Shown: positions 25,911 through 35,750 of the stretch, piece by piece
How the letters are laid out: every line of letters starts with the position of its first letter
Numbering within the stretch: the stretch's first letter is position 1
Source of the DNA: Neptunomonas japonica DSM 18939
Lineage (GTDB): Bacteria; Pseudomonadota; Gammaproteobacteria; Pseudomonadales; Balneatricaceae
Assembly (NCBI RefSeq): GCF_000422765.1
Contig: NZ_AUGR01000015.1
Location: 62,001 to 126,000 of the forward strand
DNA length: 64,000 nt
Reading direction: 5' to 3'
Made by a program: the position numbers and the translations under genes
Notes under the pieces: model-generated
What the model was told of the DNA's origin: nothing
The model's database searches: none
Seen by the model: the letters and a program-made list of their open reading frames with translations, nothing else

Positions 25911-26837
25911 TTATCCGTCAGCGTTAATTTGAGCAGTGAGCTTGTGCAATGTGTCTGTTGCTTTGTCATTATCTACTTGGCAGGTTCCTGCTGCTTGGTG
26001 TCCGCCACCGTTATAGGTCAGCATTAACTCGCCAACATTGGTTTTGGATGAACGGTCAAAGATAGACTTTCCTGTTGCAAATACCGTGTTCTGTTGTTTA
26101 AGACCCCACAGTACATGGATTGAAATGTTGCATTGTGGAAACATAGCATAAATGACAAAACGATTACCGGCGTAGATGACTTCTTCGTTACGTAAGTCCA
26201 GAACGACTAAGTTGCCGTGGACTGTAGCGCAGCGCGTGATTTGGTCCTTGAATTTTTTCTCTTGCTCAAAGTAGAGATCGACACGCTCTTTAACATCAGG
26301 GAGTGCTAAAAGATCGTCGATTGAATGGTCTTTGCCGTAATCAATTAGATCCATCATTAAATTGTAATTAGAGATGCGGAAGTCGTGAAAGCGACCGAGA
26401 CCCGTGCGAGCATCCATAATGAAGTTGAGCAATTCCCAGCGTTTGGGGTTTAGTGCTTCCTCTTGGTTGTATTGCGCTGAGTCTCCTTTATCTACCGCAG
26501 ACATCATGCTTTTCCATTCTTTAGGAAAGGCTGCTTCTCCACCGTAATGCTTCCATACAACACGTGCAGCAGAAGGGGCTTCTGGGTCGATAATATGGTT
26601 AGGTCGATCGCCTTGATTGCGCAGCGTCTCTGATAGATGGTGATCAAAAACTAAGTGAGCTGCAGCGACATAAGGTAAGTTTGTCGTGATGTCGTTATCA
26701 GAAATGCTGATCGTGCCATCCTGCATGTCTTTAGGATGAACAAACGTAATATCGTTAATTAGGTCGAGGTGTTTAAGTAAAATTGCACACACTAGACCGT
26801 CAAAGTCGCTGCGGGTGACTAATCGAAATTGAGACAT
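25911..26837 (-). CDS. DHH-family phosphoesterase
   Basis: 308 residues. The N-terminal DHH domain has TRSDFDGLVCAILL for the first metal ligands and the DHH motif in LVFDHHLSE. The C-terminal DHHA1 domain has NGGGHQAAGTC. Relatives include NrnA-type nanoRNases, pApA or c-di-AMP-product phosphatases and exopolyphosphatase-like proteins; the substrate cannot be chosen from sequence. It precedes pilU by 13 bp on the same strand. Confidence 0.85.
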   Translation of the reverse strand: MSQFRLVTRSDFDGLVCAILLKHLDLINDITFVHPKDMQDGTISISDNDITTNLPYVAAAHLVFDHHLSETLRNQGDRPNHIIDPEAPSAARVVWKHYGGEAAFPKEWKSMMSAVDKGDSAQYNQEEALNPKRWELLNFIMDARTGLGRFHDFRISNYNLMMDLIDYGKDHSIDDLLALPDVKERVDLYFEQEKKFKDQITRCATVHGNLVVLDLRNEEVIYAGNRFVIYAMFPQCNISIHVLWGLKQQNTVFATGKSIFDRSSKTNVGELMLTYNGGGHQAAGTCQVDNDKATDTLHKLTAQINADG

Positions 26838-26958
26838 ACCAGTATTCCTGCGTTAACTTACAAAATATTATAGAAATCAGTATAGACAAGGATTAGTGAT
26901 ATGCAGGTGAGTCATTAGGGAAATTCTTAGGAAAGTTTTTTGAGCAGGTGCGAGGAGC

Positions 26959-26996
26959 AAAAAAGCCACTCGCTACGTCAATAGCGAATGGCTTTT
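26959..26996 (-). terminator. Terminator of the liv operon
   Basis: On the minus strand, just after livF, an AAAAGCCA/TGGCTTTT stem extends after one mismatch by TCGCTA/TAGCGA around a 6-base loop. A T run follows. Confidence 0.9.
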
Positions 26997-27013
26997 GGTA
27001 TACAGTTAGGTGA

Positions 27014-27715
27014 TTAGCCGCCTAGGTATGCTTTGCGCACTTCTGGGTTAGTTAACAATGCATCACCGCTATCGCTGAGAACAACACGGCCGTTTTCCAT
27101 CACGTAACCTCGATCAGCAATACGTAACGCTTGATTAGCGTTTTGTTCTACTAAAAAGATGGTGACGCCTTCATCACGCAGTTTCTCAATAATTGAGAAA
27201 ATTTGCTGAATGATAATAGGAGCGAGCCCCAATGATGGTTCATCTAATAAGATCATCCGAGGACGGCTCATCATGGCACGGCCAATAGCTAGCATCTGTT
27301 GTTCGCCACCTGACATTGTGCCGGCACGTTGGCTGATACGCTCTTCTAATCGCGGAAACAGCTCAAGTACGTGTGCAAGACTTTCTTCGTACTCCGCATT
27401 GCTGCGAAAGTAAGCACCCATATGCAAGTTTTCTTGCACCGTCAGGCGAGAGAAAACGCGCCGCCCTTCAGGAACCACGGCTAATCCTTTGCGCATGATC
27501 TCAGGGGTGTTTACAGATGATATTTCCTCGCCATCAAAGAATATCTTCCCAGATGAAGCGCGAGGATCACCACAGATAGTCATCATTAGCGTGGTTTTTC
27601 CTGCCCCATTCGCGCCGATAAGCGTGACAATTTCACCGGTATGAACATCAATGGATATGTCGTGTAGTGCTTGGATCTTGCCGTAATGGGTATTTACATT
27701 TTCCAGTTTCAGCAT
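27014..27715 (-). CDS. livF: Branched-chain amino-acid ABC transporter ATPase LivF
   Basis: 233 residues from the ATG at 27715, 1 bp past the livG stop. The frame extends further upstream into livG, but the family start MLKLENVNTHYGK fixes this ATG. One of the two ATPases driving uptake of leucine, isoleucine and valine. Walker A is IGANGAGKTT, the signature MSGGEQQMLAIGRAMM and Walker B ILLDEPSLGLAP. The length is standard for LivF. Last gene of livKHMGF, followed by a terminator. Confidence 0.95.
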   Translation of the reverse strand: MLKLENVNTHYGKIQALHDISIDVHTGEIVTLIGANGAGKTTLMMTICGDPRASSGKIFFDGEEISSVNTPEIMRKGLAVVPEGRRVFSRLTVQENLHMGAYFRSNAEYEESLAHVLELFPRLEERISQRAGTMSGGEQQMLAIGRAMMSRPRMILLDEPSLGLAPIIIQQIFSIIEKLRDEGVTIFLVEQNANQALRIADRGYVMENGRVVLSDSGDALLTNPEVRKAYLGG

Positions 27716-27716
27716 C

Positions 27717-28484
27717 TTACGATTCCCCAAGGTAAGCTTTGATAACATCAGGATTGTTTTTGATATCGTCGGCATTGCCGTCGGCCAAAGGTGTTCCCTG
27801 TGCAATCACATAAATGTGATCAGAAATACCCATCACTAAGCCCATATCGTGCTCGATCAACAGGATAGATATTTCATGTTCATCTCGTAACTTGATAATC
27901 AGCTCATCAAGTTCCTTGGTTTCGTTCGGGTTAAGGCCCGCCGCTGGTTCATCCAGCATCAACAGCTCTGGCTGAGTTACCATGCAGCGCGCAATTTCTA
28001 AGCGTCGTTGTTGGCCGTAAGATAGGTTCCCCGACTCACGATTAGCTGAGTCGAGAAGGTCAACTTCTTTTAGCCAGAAGATCGCTCGATCCATCGCTTC
28101 TTGCTCTAGTCGGCGATAAGACGGTGTTTTAAATAATCCGGACAATAGCCCCGTATTTAAATGGCGATGCTGTGCTACCAACATGTTTTCAATCACGGTC
28201 ATGTTCGAGAATAGACGTACGTGCTGAAAAGTACGTACTAAGCCCTGGCGAGAGATTTGGAAATCTTTCATGCCAGCAATCTCTTTGCCTTTGAACATAA
28301 CGCTGCCTGCTGTTGGGATATAAAAACCCGACAAACAGTTAAAAACGGTTGTTTTACCAGCACCATTGGGTCCAATGACGGAAACAATTTGGCGGTTTTT
28401 TACGGTTAAATTAACTTTGTTTACCGCTACCAGTCCGCCAAACTGCATGGTCAGCCCGTTAACGTCGAGTAATAACTGACTCAT
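27717..28484 (-). CDS. livG: Branched-chain amino-acid ABC transporter ATPase LivG
   Basis: 255 residues. Second ATPase of the system. Walker A is IGPNGAGKTTVFN, the signature NLSYGQQRRLEIARC and Walker B LLMLDEPAAGLNP. The GLVRTFQHVRLF block is typical of LivG. It overlaps livM by TAATG, which indicates translational coupling. Confidence 0.95.
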   Translation of the reverse strand: MSQLLLDVNGLTMQFGGLVAVNKVNLTVKNRQIVSVIGPNGAGKTTVFNCLSGFYIPTAGSVMFKGKEIAGMKDFQISRQGLVRTFQHVRLFSNMTVIENMLVAQHRHLNTGLLSGLFKTPSYRRLEQEAMDRAIFWLKEVDLLDSANRESGNLSYGQQRRLEIARCMVTQPELLMLDEPAAGLNPNETKELDELIIKLRDEHEISILLIEHDMGLVMGISDHIYVIAQGTPLADGNADDIKNNPDVIKAYLGES

Positions 28485-29731
28485 TATTTCAACTCCAGAA
28501 CAGGGCGTTTCATGGGTACTAGACCTTGTGGGCGCCAGCGCATCATCAGAACCATGGTTAGTCCGAATAACAGCATGCGGTATTCAGAGAACTCACGCGC
28601 CAACTCAGGGAGGATCGTCATAACGATAGCTGCCAAAATGACTCCAACCTGCGACCCCATACCACCGAGAACCACAATCGCTAAGATAATAGCTGACTCG
28701 ATAAAGGTGAAGGACTCTGGGCTGATAAAGCCCTGTCGTGCTGCAAAGAATGAACCTGCAAAGCCCGCAGTCGATGCGCCTATAGTAAAGGCGGATAGTT
28801 TAATGGCTGTGCGGTTAAGACCAAGAGAGCGGCAAGCGATTTCGTCTTCACGTAGCGCTTCCCATGCGCGTCCAATGGGCATACGCATTAGACGGTTGAT
28901 AACAAAGATAACAAAGGCCACTAATACTACGGCGATCAAATAAAGGAAAATAACCTTATATGAGCTGGAGTAGTCGATACCAAAAAAATCATGAAAGAGC
29001 GGGCTGCCATCTTTGGATCTACGCGTAAATTCTAAGCCGAACAGCGCAGGCTTAGCGATACCTGAAATACCATTTGGGCCACCTGTTACTGCTGTCCAGT
29101 TATTCAGTAAGATGCGAATAATCTCACCAAAGCCTAAAGTTACAATCGCAAGGTAATCGCCGCGTAAGCGTAATACCGGAAATCCAAGAATAAAGCCGAA
29201 TAAGGCCGCCATACCGGCCGAAATCGGTAAGCAAACCCAGAAAGACATATCGAAATATTGCGATAACAATGCATAGGTGTATGCACCCACAGCATAAAAG
29301 GCAACATAACCAAGATCCAAAAGCCCCGCTAAACCAACAACAATGTTCAGGCCAAGACCGAGCATGATGTAGATCAGTGCTAGTGTGGCCAAATCAACAG
29401 AGCCGCGTGATACCATGAAAGGCCAGACGACCATGCAGACAAACAGACCAGCCAATAACCAAGGCTTAAGTTGCGTCATTTTGTCGCCTTCAGGTATGAA
29501 GTGAGCGACCTTTGGCTTAGGAATTTTACTAAAAGCAGAATCTATCTGGTCTGCAAATAGCTGTGAGAAAAAGACCAGTGCAATACCGCCAATGATCCAC
29601 GCCCACTGTTCAGAAGTCGCGCCTGTTACTTTAAGCGTTGTACCATCGGTGTTGAGTTTTACACCAATCATTAGACATGCCAGTACAAAGGCGATACCAG
29701 CAGAAAAAATTGCGTTGTAGAGTTTACCCAT
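28484..29731 (-). CDS. livM: Branched-chain amino-acid ABC permease LivM
   Basis: 415 residues, inner-membrane permease with about ten hydrophobic segments. Family blocks are [38 protein letters not shown] and [20 protein letters not shown], the last being the EAA-type ATPase contact. The extra N-terminal segment of about 90 residues is normal for the long LivM form. Coupled by TAATG at both the livH and livG junctions. Confidence 0.95.
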   Translation of the reverse strand: MGKLYNAIFSAGIAFVLACLMIGVKLNTDGTTLKVTGATSEQWAWIIGGIALVFFSQLFADQIDSAFSKIPKPKVAHFIPEGDKMTQLKPWLLAGLFVCMVVWPFMVSRGSVDLATLALIYIMLGLGLNIVVGLAGLLDLGYVAFYAVGAYTYALLSQYFDMSFWVCLPISAGMAALFGFILGFPVLRLRGDYLAIVTLGFGEIIRILLNNWTAVTGGPNGISGIAKPALFGLEFTRRSKDGSPLFHDFFGIDYSSSYKVIFLYLIAVVLVAFVIFVINRLMRMPIGRAWEALREDEIACRSLGLNRTAIKLSAFTIGASTAGFAGSFFAARQGFISPESFTFIESAIILAIVVLGGMGSQVGVILAAIVMTILPELAREFSEYRMLLFGLTMVLMMRWRPQGLVPMKRPVLELK

Positions 29732-30657
29732 TAGACTTTCTCCACTTCCGGTTTGCCTAACAAGCCGCTAGGACGGAACAGTAGGATCAGTATTAATAAG
29801 CCAAAGGCAACCACATCTTTGTATTCAGAAGGGAAGTATGCAGCGGTGAGAGCTTCTGTGACACCCAATATCAGACCACCGAGTACTGCGCCGGGTATTG
29901 AACCGATACCGCCTAAAACAGCTGCTGTAAACGCTTTTAAACCTGCCATAAAGCCAATAAATGGATTTACCACGCCGTAATATAGACTTAAAAGTAAACC
30001 GGCAATGGCGGCTAGCGCTGCACCAATAATAAATGTCATAGCGATAACGCGGTTAGTGTCTACACCGAGTAAGTTAGTCATGCCAATATCTTCTGAACAA
30101 GCACGACAAGCACGTCCCATACGGGAGCGAGAGATAAACAGGGTTAATCCCAGCATAGTGATAAAGGTCGCTACCCAGATGAAGAGCTGCATATATGAAA
30201 AAGACACTTCAAATAAGTTTGGGTCACCAAAGGTCCAACTACCGGAAATCATCGGTGGTAGTGCGATATCACGTGAACCTTGCGACAAAACAACATAGTT
30301 TTGCAGGAAGATAGACATACCAATCGCTGAAATCAGCGGAATTAAACGGTTTGTGCCACGCAACGGGCGATAAGCAACGCGCTCAATTGTCCAGCCATAG
30401 GTGCTGGCGATCAGCACAGAAATTACTAAGGCGATAAACAGGATAAGCGGAAGGCTGACCATGCCCATGCCTAATAGGCCGGCAATCACGATAAAGGTAA
30501 TGTAAGAGCCGATCATATAAACTTCGCCGTGAGCGAAATTAATCATGCCGATGATGCCGTAGACCATGGTATAGCCAATAGCGATCAGGGCATAGGTCGA
30601 CCCGATAGTCAGCCCGTTAATGAGCTGCTGAATCAAATAGAGAATAGTTTCTGACAT
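29731..30657 (-). CDS. livH: Branched-chain amino-acid ABC permease LivH
   Basis: 308 residues with about eight hydrophobic segments. Family blocks are [34 protein letters not shown] and [20 protein letters not shown], the EAA-type loop. It forms the inner-membrane channel with LivM. A hairpin lies between it and livK upstream, which probably sets unequal expression of binding protein and permease. Confidence 0.95.
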   Translation of the reverse strand: MSETILYLIQQLINGLTIGSTYALIAIGYTMVYGIIGMINFAHGEVYMIGSYITFIVIAGLLGMGMVSLPLILFIALVISVLIASTYGWTIERVAYRPLRGTNRLIPLISAIGMSIFLQNYVVLSQGSRDIALPPMISGSWTFGDPNLFEVSFSYMQLFIWVATFITMLGLTLFISRSRMGRACRACSEDIGMTNLLGVDTNRVIAMTFIIGAALAAIAGLLLSLYYGVVNPFIGFMAGLKAFTAAVLGGIGSIPGAVLGGLILGVTEALTAAYFPSEYKDVVAFGLLILILLFRPSGLLGKPEVEKV

Positions 30658-30676
30658 ATGCGGGAACCGTATAATG

Positions 30677-30714
30677 AAACACCCTTAATCCCGGATCACG
30701 GAATAAGGGTGTTT
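30677..30714 (-). promoter_or_regulatory. Intercistronic hairpin between livK and livH
   Basis: An 11-bp stem (30677-30687 with 30704-30714), extended past a mismatch. On the transcribed minus strand no T run follows. It fits a partial terminator or an mRNA-stabilising hairpin that leaves livK message more abundant than livHMGF. Confidence 0.6.
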
Positions 30715-30769
30715 ATTTTTAATCAACTCAGTGGCAAATACTGTGTTGATTCTATTATTGTTATTAGCA

Positions 30770-31882
30770 TTACTTCGCTGGTGTTTTAGTACCGTCTGCA
30801 TGCCAGTCGTAAACGACAAATGAGAATTGAGCTAAGTCGCCTTTCTCATTGAATGCCAATTCACCTGTCGTTGTTTTGAACGTGTTGCTACGGATGAAAT
30901 CAGCTAGTTTTTCTGTATCAGTAGACCCAGTTGCTGTCATTGCTGCTGTCATAACTTCAACCGCAGAATAAGCAGGGAATACGAATGGACCTGTTGGATC
31001 TTCGCCTTTATCAACAATGGCTTGAACCAATGCTTGGTTGGCAGGATCTTTATCAAAGCTCTGTGGTAGTGTCACTAACAGACCTTCAGATGCTGCACCG
31101 GCAATTTTAGAGATATCAGGGTTACCTACACCTTCAGGGCCCATAAATCTTGCAGCCAAGCCTTTTTCTTTAGATTGACGCAAAATTAGACCTAGCTCTG
31201 GGTGGTAGCCACCGTAGTAAACAAAGTCTACTTTGTTCTTTTTCAATTTAGCGATGAGAGCAGAGAAATCTTTGTCGCCTGGCGTTACACCTTCAAACAT
31301 AACGGGTTTGATGCCTGCGGCTTCAACTTCTTTTTTTACTGCCGTTGCAAGGCCTTCACCGTACTGCTGCTTATCATGGATAATAGCCATGTTTTTTGGC
31401 TTAACGCTGTTAATCACATACTGGCCAGCAAATGGGCCCTGCATGCTATCCAAACCAATAGTACGGAAGATCATTTGATGACCTTTTTCCGTTATAGAAG
31501 GAGAGGTAGAAGCGGCAGTGATCATCAGAACACCTTCTTCTTCGTAAATATCAGCAGCGGGCTCAGTAGAAGAAGAGCAAAGGTGACCTACAACGTGCTG
31601 GATACCATCGTTAACGATTTTGTTAGCAACAGCGACGGCTTGTTTAGGATCGCATGCATCATCATAAATTACGCCTTCAAGCTGCATACCATTAATGCCG
31701 CCTGCTTTGTTGATCTGCTCGATTGCAGCGAGTACGCCAATTTTTTGCATGTCACCGTATTGAGCAACAGGACCTGTTGCAGGGCCTGCTAGGCCGATTT
31801 TGATAGTGTCAGCCTGTGCTACTGCGCCGTATAAGCAAATTGCAGTACCTACAGATAGCAGCGTACGTGTAAATTTCTTCAT
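30770..31882 (-). CDS. livK: Branched-chain amino-acid periplasmic binding protein
   Basis: 370 residues from the ATG at 31882, which gives a proper signal peptide (MKKFTRTLLSVGTAICLYGA, cleavage after VAQA). The open frame extends 35 codons further but without a signal-like start. The mature protein begins DTIKIGLAGPATGPVAQYGD, as in LivJ/LivK/BraC, and has the two-lobed binding fold. It captures leucine, isoleucine and valine, possibly alanine, in the periplasm. First gene of livKHMGF. Confidence 0.93.
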   Translation of the reverse strand: MKKFTRTLLSVGTAICLYGAVAQADTIKIGLAGPATGPVAQYGDMQKIGVLAAIEQINKAGGINGMQLEGVIYDDACDPKQAVAVANKIVNDGIQHVVGHLCSSSTEPAADIYEEEGVLMITAASTSPSITEKGHQMIFRTIGLDSMQGPFAGQYVINSVKPKNMAIIHDKQQYGEGLATAVKKEVEAAGIKPVMFEGVTPGDKDFSALIAKLKKNKVDFVYYGGYHPELGLILRQSKEKGLAARFMGPEGVGNPDISKIAGAASEGLLVTLPQSFDKDPANQALVQAIVDKGEDPTGPFVFPAYSAVEVMTAAMTATGSTDTEKLADFIRSNTFKTTTGELAFNEKGDLAQFSFVVYDWHADGTKTPAK

Positions 31883-32197
31883 GGGAAATATACCCTCTCC
31901 GTCCTTTGGCTCGATATGTCGATGCCTGGACCCTATAGTTATTTTGTTAGACAGGATGAATAAACTATAAAATAGATAAAAAATCAATGTTTACTATAGG
32001 AAACAAGCTTGCCAAAAAACACCCCTGATCGATAATGTCATCTATATTGATAACTTCTGCCATTGAGCAAAAGAGACTAACAAACGATGCTGATATCTGG
32101 TTTAGGGACCTCAGCGTCGATAAGTATGAATATTTTCTAGGATGATATGATGCTGTTCCTGTTTACTCCCCAAATAATCATAAGAAGTGGGGGCTAT
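31883..32197. other. Intergenic region between livK and the YCF48-like gene
   Basis: AT-rich divergent control region of 315 bp. It should hold both promoters, but no convincing -35/-10 pair or operator stood out. The plus-strand gene has a GTGGGGG ribosome-binding site at 32187-32193. Confidence 0.5.
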
Positions 32198-33343
32198 ATG
32201 CTCAGTGCTAAAAAAACCGGTCAGCGAGCTTGCCGGTATCTATTTTTGTTGTTGATCGTTGTGACACCATTCAGCTTTGCGATGGTTGATCGAATTGATA
32301 CTCCCAGCCCCATCTCTTATAGGGCGAGTGATGGCTTGTTACTCGATGTTACCAAAGCGGGCGAGCGTCTTATTGCAGTGGGCGACCAAGGGCGAGTACT
32401 GATTTCTGAGGATCAGGGCAAACAATGGCGCCAAGTGCAATCGCCGGTCAGTGTGTTATTAACGGCTGTATTTTTTTCCGATGCGCAACATGGTTGGGCT
32501 GTTGGTCACGATGGCGTATTGATACATACAAAAGATGCAGGAGAAACCTGGGTTAAGCAGCTCGATGGCCGGCAGTTGAACCAATTGCAGCTTAAAACGT
32601 ATCAAGCCTTGGTAGATGCTGGCGGCGACCCGCAAGCGCAAGACTTACTCGTGGATGAATTGGAGTTTTATTTAGAGGATGCGGTGCTAGCAGAGGAGGA
32701 GGGACCAACCCAGCCGCTGTTAGATGTTTTCTTTATTAATAACCAGCAAGGGTTTTTATTAGGCTCGTACGGTTCATTTTTAAAAACAGAAGATGGAGGT
32801 GAGCACTGGTCGGTACTATCTCATCGTTTACCTAATCCGGATCGTTTTCACTTAAATGCGCTTTCACTAGTGCAGCAAGTTGGACGTCCTGTCTTAATTA
32901 TTGGAGGAGAAGCCGGTTTACTGTTTCGTTCTAATGATCTTGGTGACAGTTGGGTAGCGCTTGGTTCTCCTTATGAAGGTTCATTTTTTGGCTTATCAAG
33001 TTTTGAGCAACAAGGGCAATCGCAGCTGTTGGCGCTGGGTTTACGTGGACATCTATTTGCAAGTGACAACACAGGGGATTCTTGGCAACAGGTTGAGTTA
33101 CACACCTCCTCTTCATTAACCAGTGCCGCTGTCTATGGCAATGAACTGATGTTAGTAGGGCTTGGTGGATTGGTATTACATGCGTCTACTAATGATGATT
33201 TACAAGGCAGCTTCAAATTTTTTGAACAACATGATCGTCGTGCTTGGAGTTCTGTTGTGCGTGTTGATGACGGTTGGGTGCTGGTGGGCGAAAAAGGAAT
33301 AAAGCGTGTATCTGACAAGGCGTTGGAGGCTAGTTATGAGTGA
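32198..33343 (+). CDS. YCF48/BNR beta-propeller protein, exported
   Basis: 381 residues from the ATG at 32198, preceded by GGGGG. A signal peptide is visible (KKTGQR, hydrophobic stretch, cleavage near SFA). The rest is a beta-propeller with repeated pattern S-x-D-x-G-x-x-W: ISEDQGKQWRQV, THTKDAGETWVKQL-like, LKTEDGGEHWSVL, RSNDLGDSWVAL and ASDNTGDSWQQV. This is the YCF48 or HCF136-like fold, first known in photosystem II assembly but common beside RND genes in non-photosynthetic bacteria. It overlaps the RND gene by 8 bp, so the two probably form one envelope complex. Confidence 0.85.
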   Translation: MLSAKKTGQRACRYLFLLLIVVTPFSFAMVDRIDTPSPISYRASDGLLLDVTKAGERLIAVGDQGRVLISEDQGKQWRQVQSPVSVLLTAVFFSDAQHGWAVGHDGVLIHTKDAGETWVKQLDGRQLNQLQLKTYQALVDAGGDPQAQDLLVDELEFYLEDAVLAEEEGPTQPLLDVFFINNQQGFLLGSYGSFLKTEDGGEHWSVLSHRLPNPDRFHLNALSLVQQVGRPVLIIGGEAGLLFRSNDLGDSWVALGSPYEGSFFGLSSFEQQGQSQLLALGLRGHLFASDNTGDSWQQVELHTSSSLTSAAVYGNELMLVGLGGLVLHASTNDDLQGSFKFFEQHDRRAWSSVVRVDDGWVLVGEKGIKRVSDKALEASYE

Positions 33344-35750
33344 TTCATCATCCACATCAGGGCAAACATCAAAACCGACATCAAAGCTTACTTCTGCTCT
33401 GTTAGGCCCCATTAAACTCTCAGAGCAACTGATTGAGCGAGTTCTTTTTCACAAACGCATGCCAGTGTTGCTAGCTTTTGTGTTACTCACGCTCTGGCTC
33501 GGCTTTCAGGCGGTACAGATTCGGCCTGATGCTAGCTTTGTAAAGATGATTCCTACGAGCCATCCTTATGTTGAAAACTACTTAAAATACCGCAGTGATC
33601 TTTCAGGTCTAGGTAATAGTCTGCGTGTTGTTGTGCAAGCCAAAGAAGGTGATATTTTTACCAGAGAATTTCAAGACACTCTGAAGCAAGTCACCGATGA
33701 AGCGTTCTTTATTCCGGGTGTGGACCGCTCGGCACTTAAATCTATCTGGACCCCCAATGTCCGTTGGACCGAAGTTACCGAAGAAGGTTTTGAGGGAGGA
33801 CCGGTCATCTCTCCTGAATACGATGGCAGTGCTGCTAGTTTAGAACAGCTGCGTACTAATGTGTTACGTTCAGGACAGGTTGGTATTCTTGTTGCGAATG
33901 ACTTTAAGTCCGCCATTATTCAGATGCCGCTGTTCGATAAAGATCCATCTACCGGTGAAAAGCTTAACTATCAAGCTTTTTCGAGCAAGGTAGAGGAGTT
34001 AATCCGCGATAAGTATGAAACCACAGATATTCAGATCCGCATTACAGGGTTTGCAAAAATCGTTGGTGACTTGATTGATGGGTCTAAGTCGGTCGCACTC
34101 TTCTTCGCTATCGCTATTGGTATCACGCTAGTGTTGCTCTATCTCTACTCTGGCAGCATTACCGGCACACTCATTCCAATAGGCTGCTCATTAGTCGCTG
34201 TGGTTTGGCAGATGGGTTTATTAAAAACATTGGGTTATGGGTTGGATCCATACTCAATGTTGGTGCCTTTTCTAGTGTTTGCGATTGGTGTGAGTCATGG
34301 CGTACAGGTGGTGAACACGATTCGATTAGAGCAGTCAGAAGGTGCTGATCCTTGGTTAGCGGCGCGGCGTGCTTTTCGTGCTATTTATATTCCAGGCTTA
34401 ACAGCACTTTTATCGGATGGCTTAGGCTTTGTCACCCTTATGGTGATTGATATCCAGGTTATTCAAGATTTGGCCGTGGCTGCATCAGTCGGTGTAGCGG
34501 TAATTGTTCTGACTAACTTATTATTATTGCCGCTCTTGATGTCGTATGTGGGTGTGGGCAAGAAAGCCATAGCTAAGATGCATGCGAGTCAAAATAAAGA
34601 AAGTTCACACTGGCAGCTGTTTATCGTGTTTGCTAAACCTCGTGGGGCTGTGATCGCTGTTGTCTTTGCTTTGTGTGCTTTAGGTGTTGGTCTTTATGGT
34701 AGCCAAAACCTCAAAATTGGTGATTTGGATAAGGGTGCGCCAGAGCTGCGCGCTGACTCACGCTATAACCTCGATAATGCTTTTGTAACGGATCATTATT
34801 CCACCTCAAGCGATATTTTTGTGGTGATGGCGACAACACAGACAGATCAGTGTACTAGCTATGCAACACTGGCGGTGGTGGATGATTTTCAACAGTTCTT
34901 AACTAACGTGCCGGGTATCCAAAACAGTGTGTCGCTGGTAAATGTATCTAAGCGTGTGACTGCTGGGTTAAACGAAGGTAATCTCAAATGGCGTAGCGTT
35001 AGCCGCAACCAGTATGTGATTAACGCTTCATTGGCTTATGTTCCTTCAGGGTTTATGAACGGTAGTTGTTCATTACTGCCCGTCATTATTTTCTTGGATG
35101 ATCATAAAGCAGCCACCCTTGAGAGAGTTTCAACTGCCATCGAAGGGTTTGCAAAACAGCATAATAGTGATGATCTTAAGTTTGAAATGGCTGCCGGGAA
35201 CAGCGGTTTTGAAGCCGCTACAAATGATGTAATCGGCACTGCGCAATACGAGATGCTAGCGTGGGTTTATGGAGTAGTCAGTATTCTATGCTTACTAACA
35301 TTTCGTTCGATAAAAACCGTGATCTGTATTATTGCACCACTGGCACTCACTTCTGTGCTATGCCAAGCGTTAATGGCGTATCTAGGTATTGGTGTGAAAG
35401 TAGCAACCTTGCCAGTCATCGCTTTAGGTGTGGGCATCGGAGTGGATTATGGCATCTATATATACTCTCGCTTAAATAGCTATCTATTACAGGGCAAGGC
35501 GTTACCCGAAGCCTATTTGGCAACATTAAAAACTACGGGGTCGTCAGTGGCCTTTACCGGACTTACACTCGCCATTGGCGTGGTGCTGTGGCTCTTTTCA
35601 CCCATTAAATTTCAGGCCGATATGGGCGTGCTGCTTACCTTCATGTTCCTCTGGAATATGCTAGGTGCACTCATACTACTGCCGGCGCTGGCGTGTTTAC
35701 TACACAAGCATAACGCCGCTAAAACTGAGGAAAACACGCATGTTTACTAA
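33336..35750 (+). CDS. RND/MMPL-family membrane transporter
   Basis: 804 residues from the ATG at 33336, with GGAGG 7 bp upstream. The topology is that of RND proteins: one N-terminal membrane segment, a large periplasmic loop, a six-segment bundle, then a second repeat. VPFLVFAIGVSHGVQVVNTI and LPVIALGVGIGVDYGIYIYS are the two matching SSD-like TM4 motifs. MMPL-type exporters of this length often carry lipids or hydrophobic compounds; the substrate is unknown. It overlaps the YCF48 gene upstream and the Usp gene downstream. Confidence 0.88.
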   Translation: MSDSSSTSGQTSKPTSKLTSALLGPIKLSEQLIERVLFHKRMPVLLAFVLLTLWLGFQAVQIRPDASFVKMIPTSHPYVENYLKYRSDLSGLGNSLRVVVQAKEGDIFTREFQDTLKQVTDEAFFIPGVDRSALKSIWTPNVRWTEVTEEGFEGGPVISPEYDGSAASLEQLRTNVLRSGQVGILVANDFKSAIIQMPLFDKDPSTGEKLNYQAFSSKVEELIRDKYETTDIQIRITGFAKIVGDLIDGSKSVALFFAIAIGITLVLLYLYSGSITGTLIPIGCSLVAVVWQMGLLKTLGYGLDPYSMLVPFLVFAIGVSHGVQVVNTIRLEQSEGADPWLAARRAFRAIYIPGLTALLSDGLGFVTLMVIDIQVIQDLAVAASVGVAVIVLTNLLLLPLLMSYVGVGKKAIAKMHASQNKESSHWQLFIVFAKPRGAVIAVVFALCALGVGLYGSQNLKIGDLDKGAPELRADSRYNLDNAFVTDHYSTSSDIFVVMATTQTDQCTSYATLAVVDDFQQFLTNVPGIQNSVSLVNVSKRVTAGLNEGNLKWRSVSRNQYVINASLAYVPSGFMNGSCSLLPVIIFLDDHKAATLERVSTAIEGFAKQHNSDDLKFEMAAGNSGFEAATNDVIGTAQYEMLAWVYGVVSILCLLTFRSIKTVICIIAPLALTSVLCQALMAYLGIGVKVATLPVIALGVGIGVDYGIYIYSRLNSYLLQGKALPEAYLATLKTTGSSVAFTGLTLAIGVVLWLFSPIKFQADMGVLLTFMFLWNMLGALILLPALACLLHKHNAAKTEENTHVY

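Noticed and set aside
31202-31792. 196-residue plus-strand open frame opposite livK
   Set aside because: It is a shadow of livK, rich in Cys and Phe runs expected from the antisense of that gene, without a start site or homolog-like motif.
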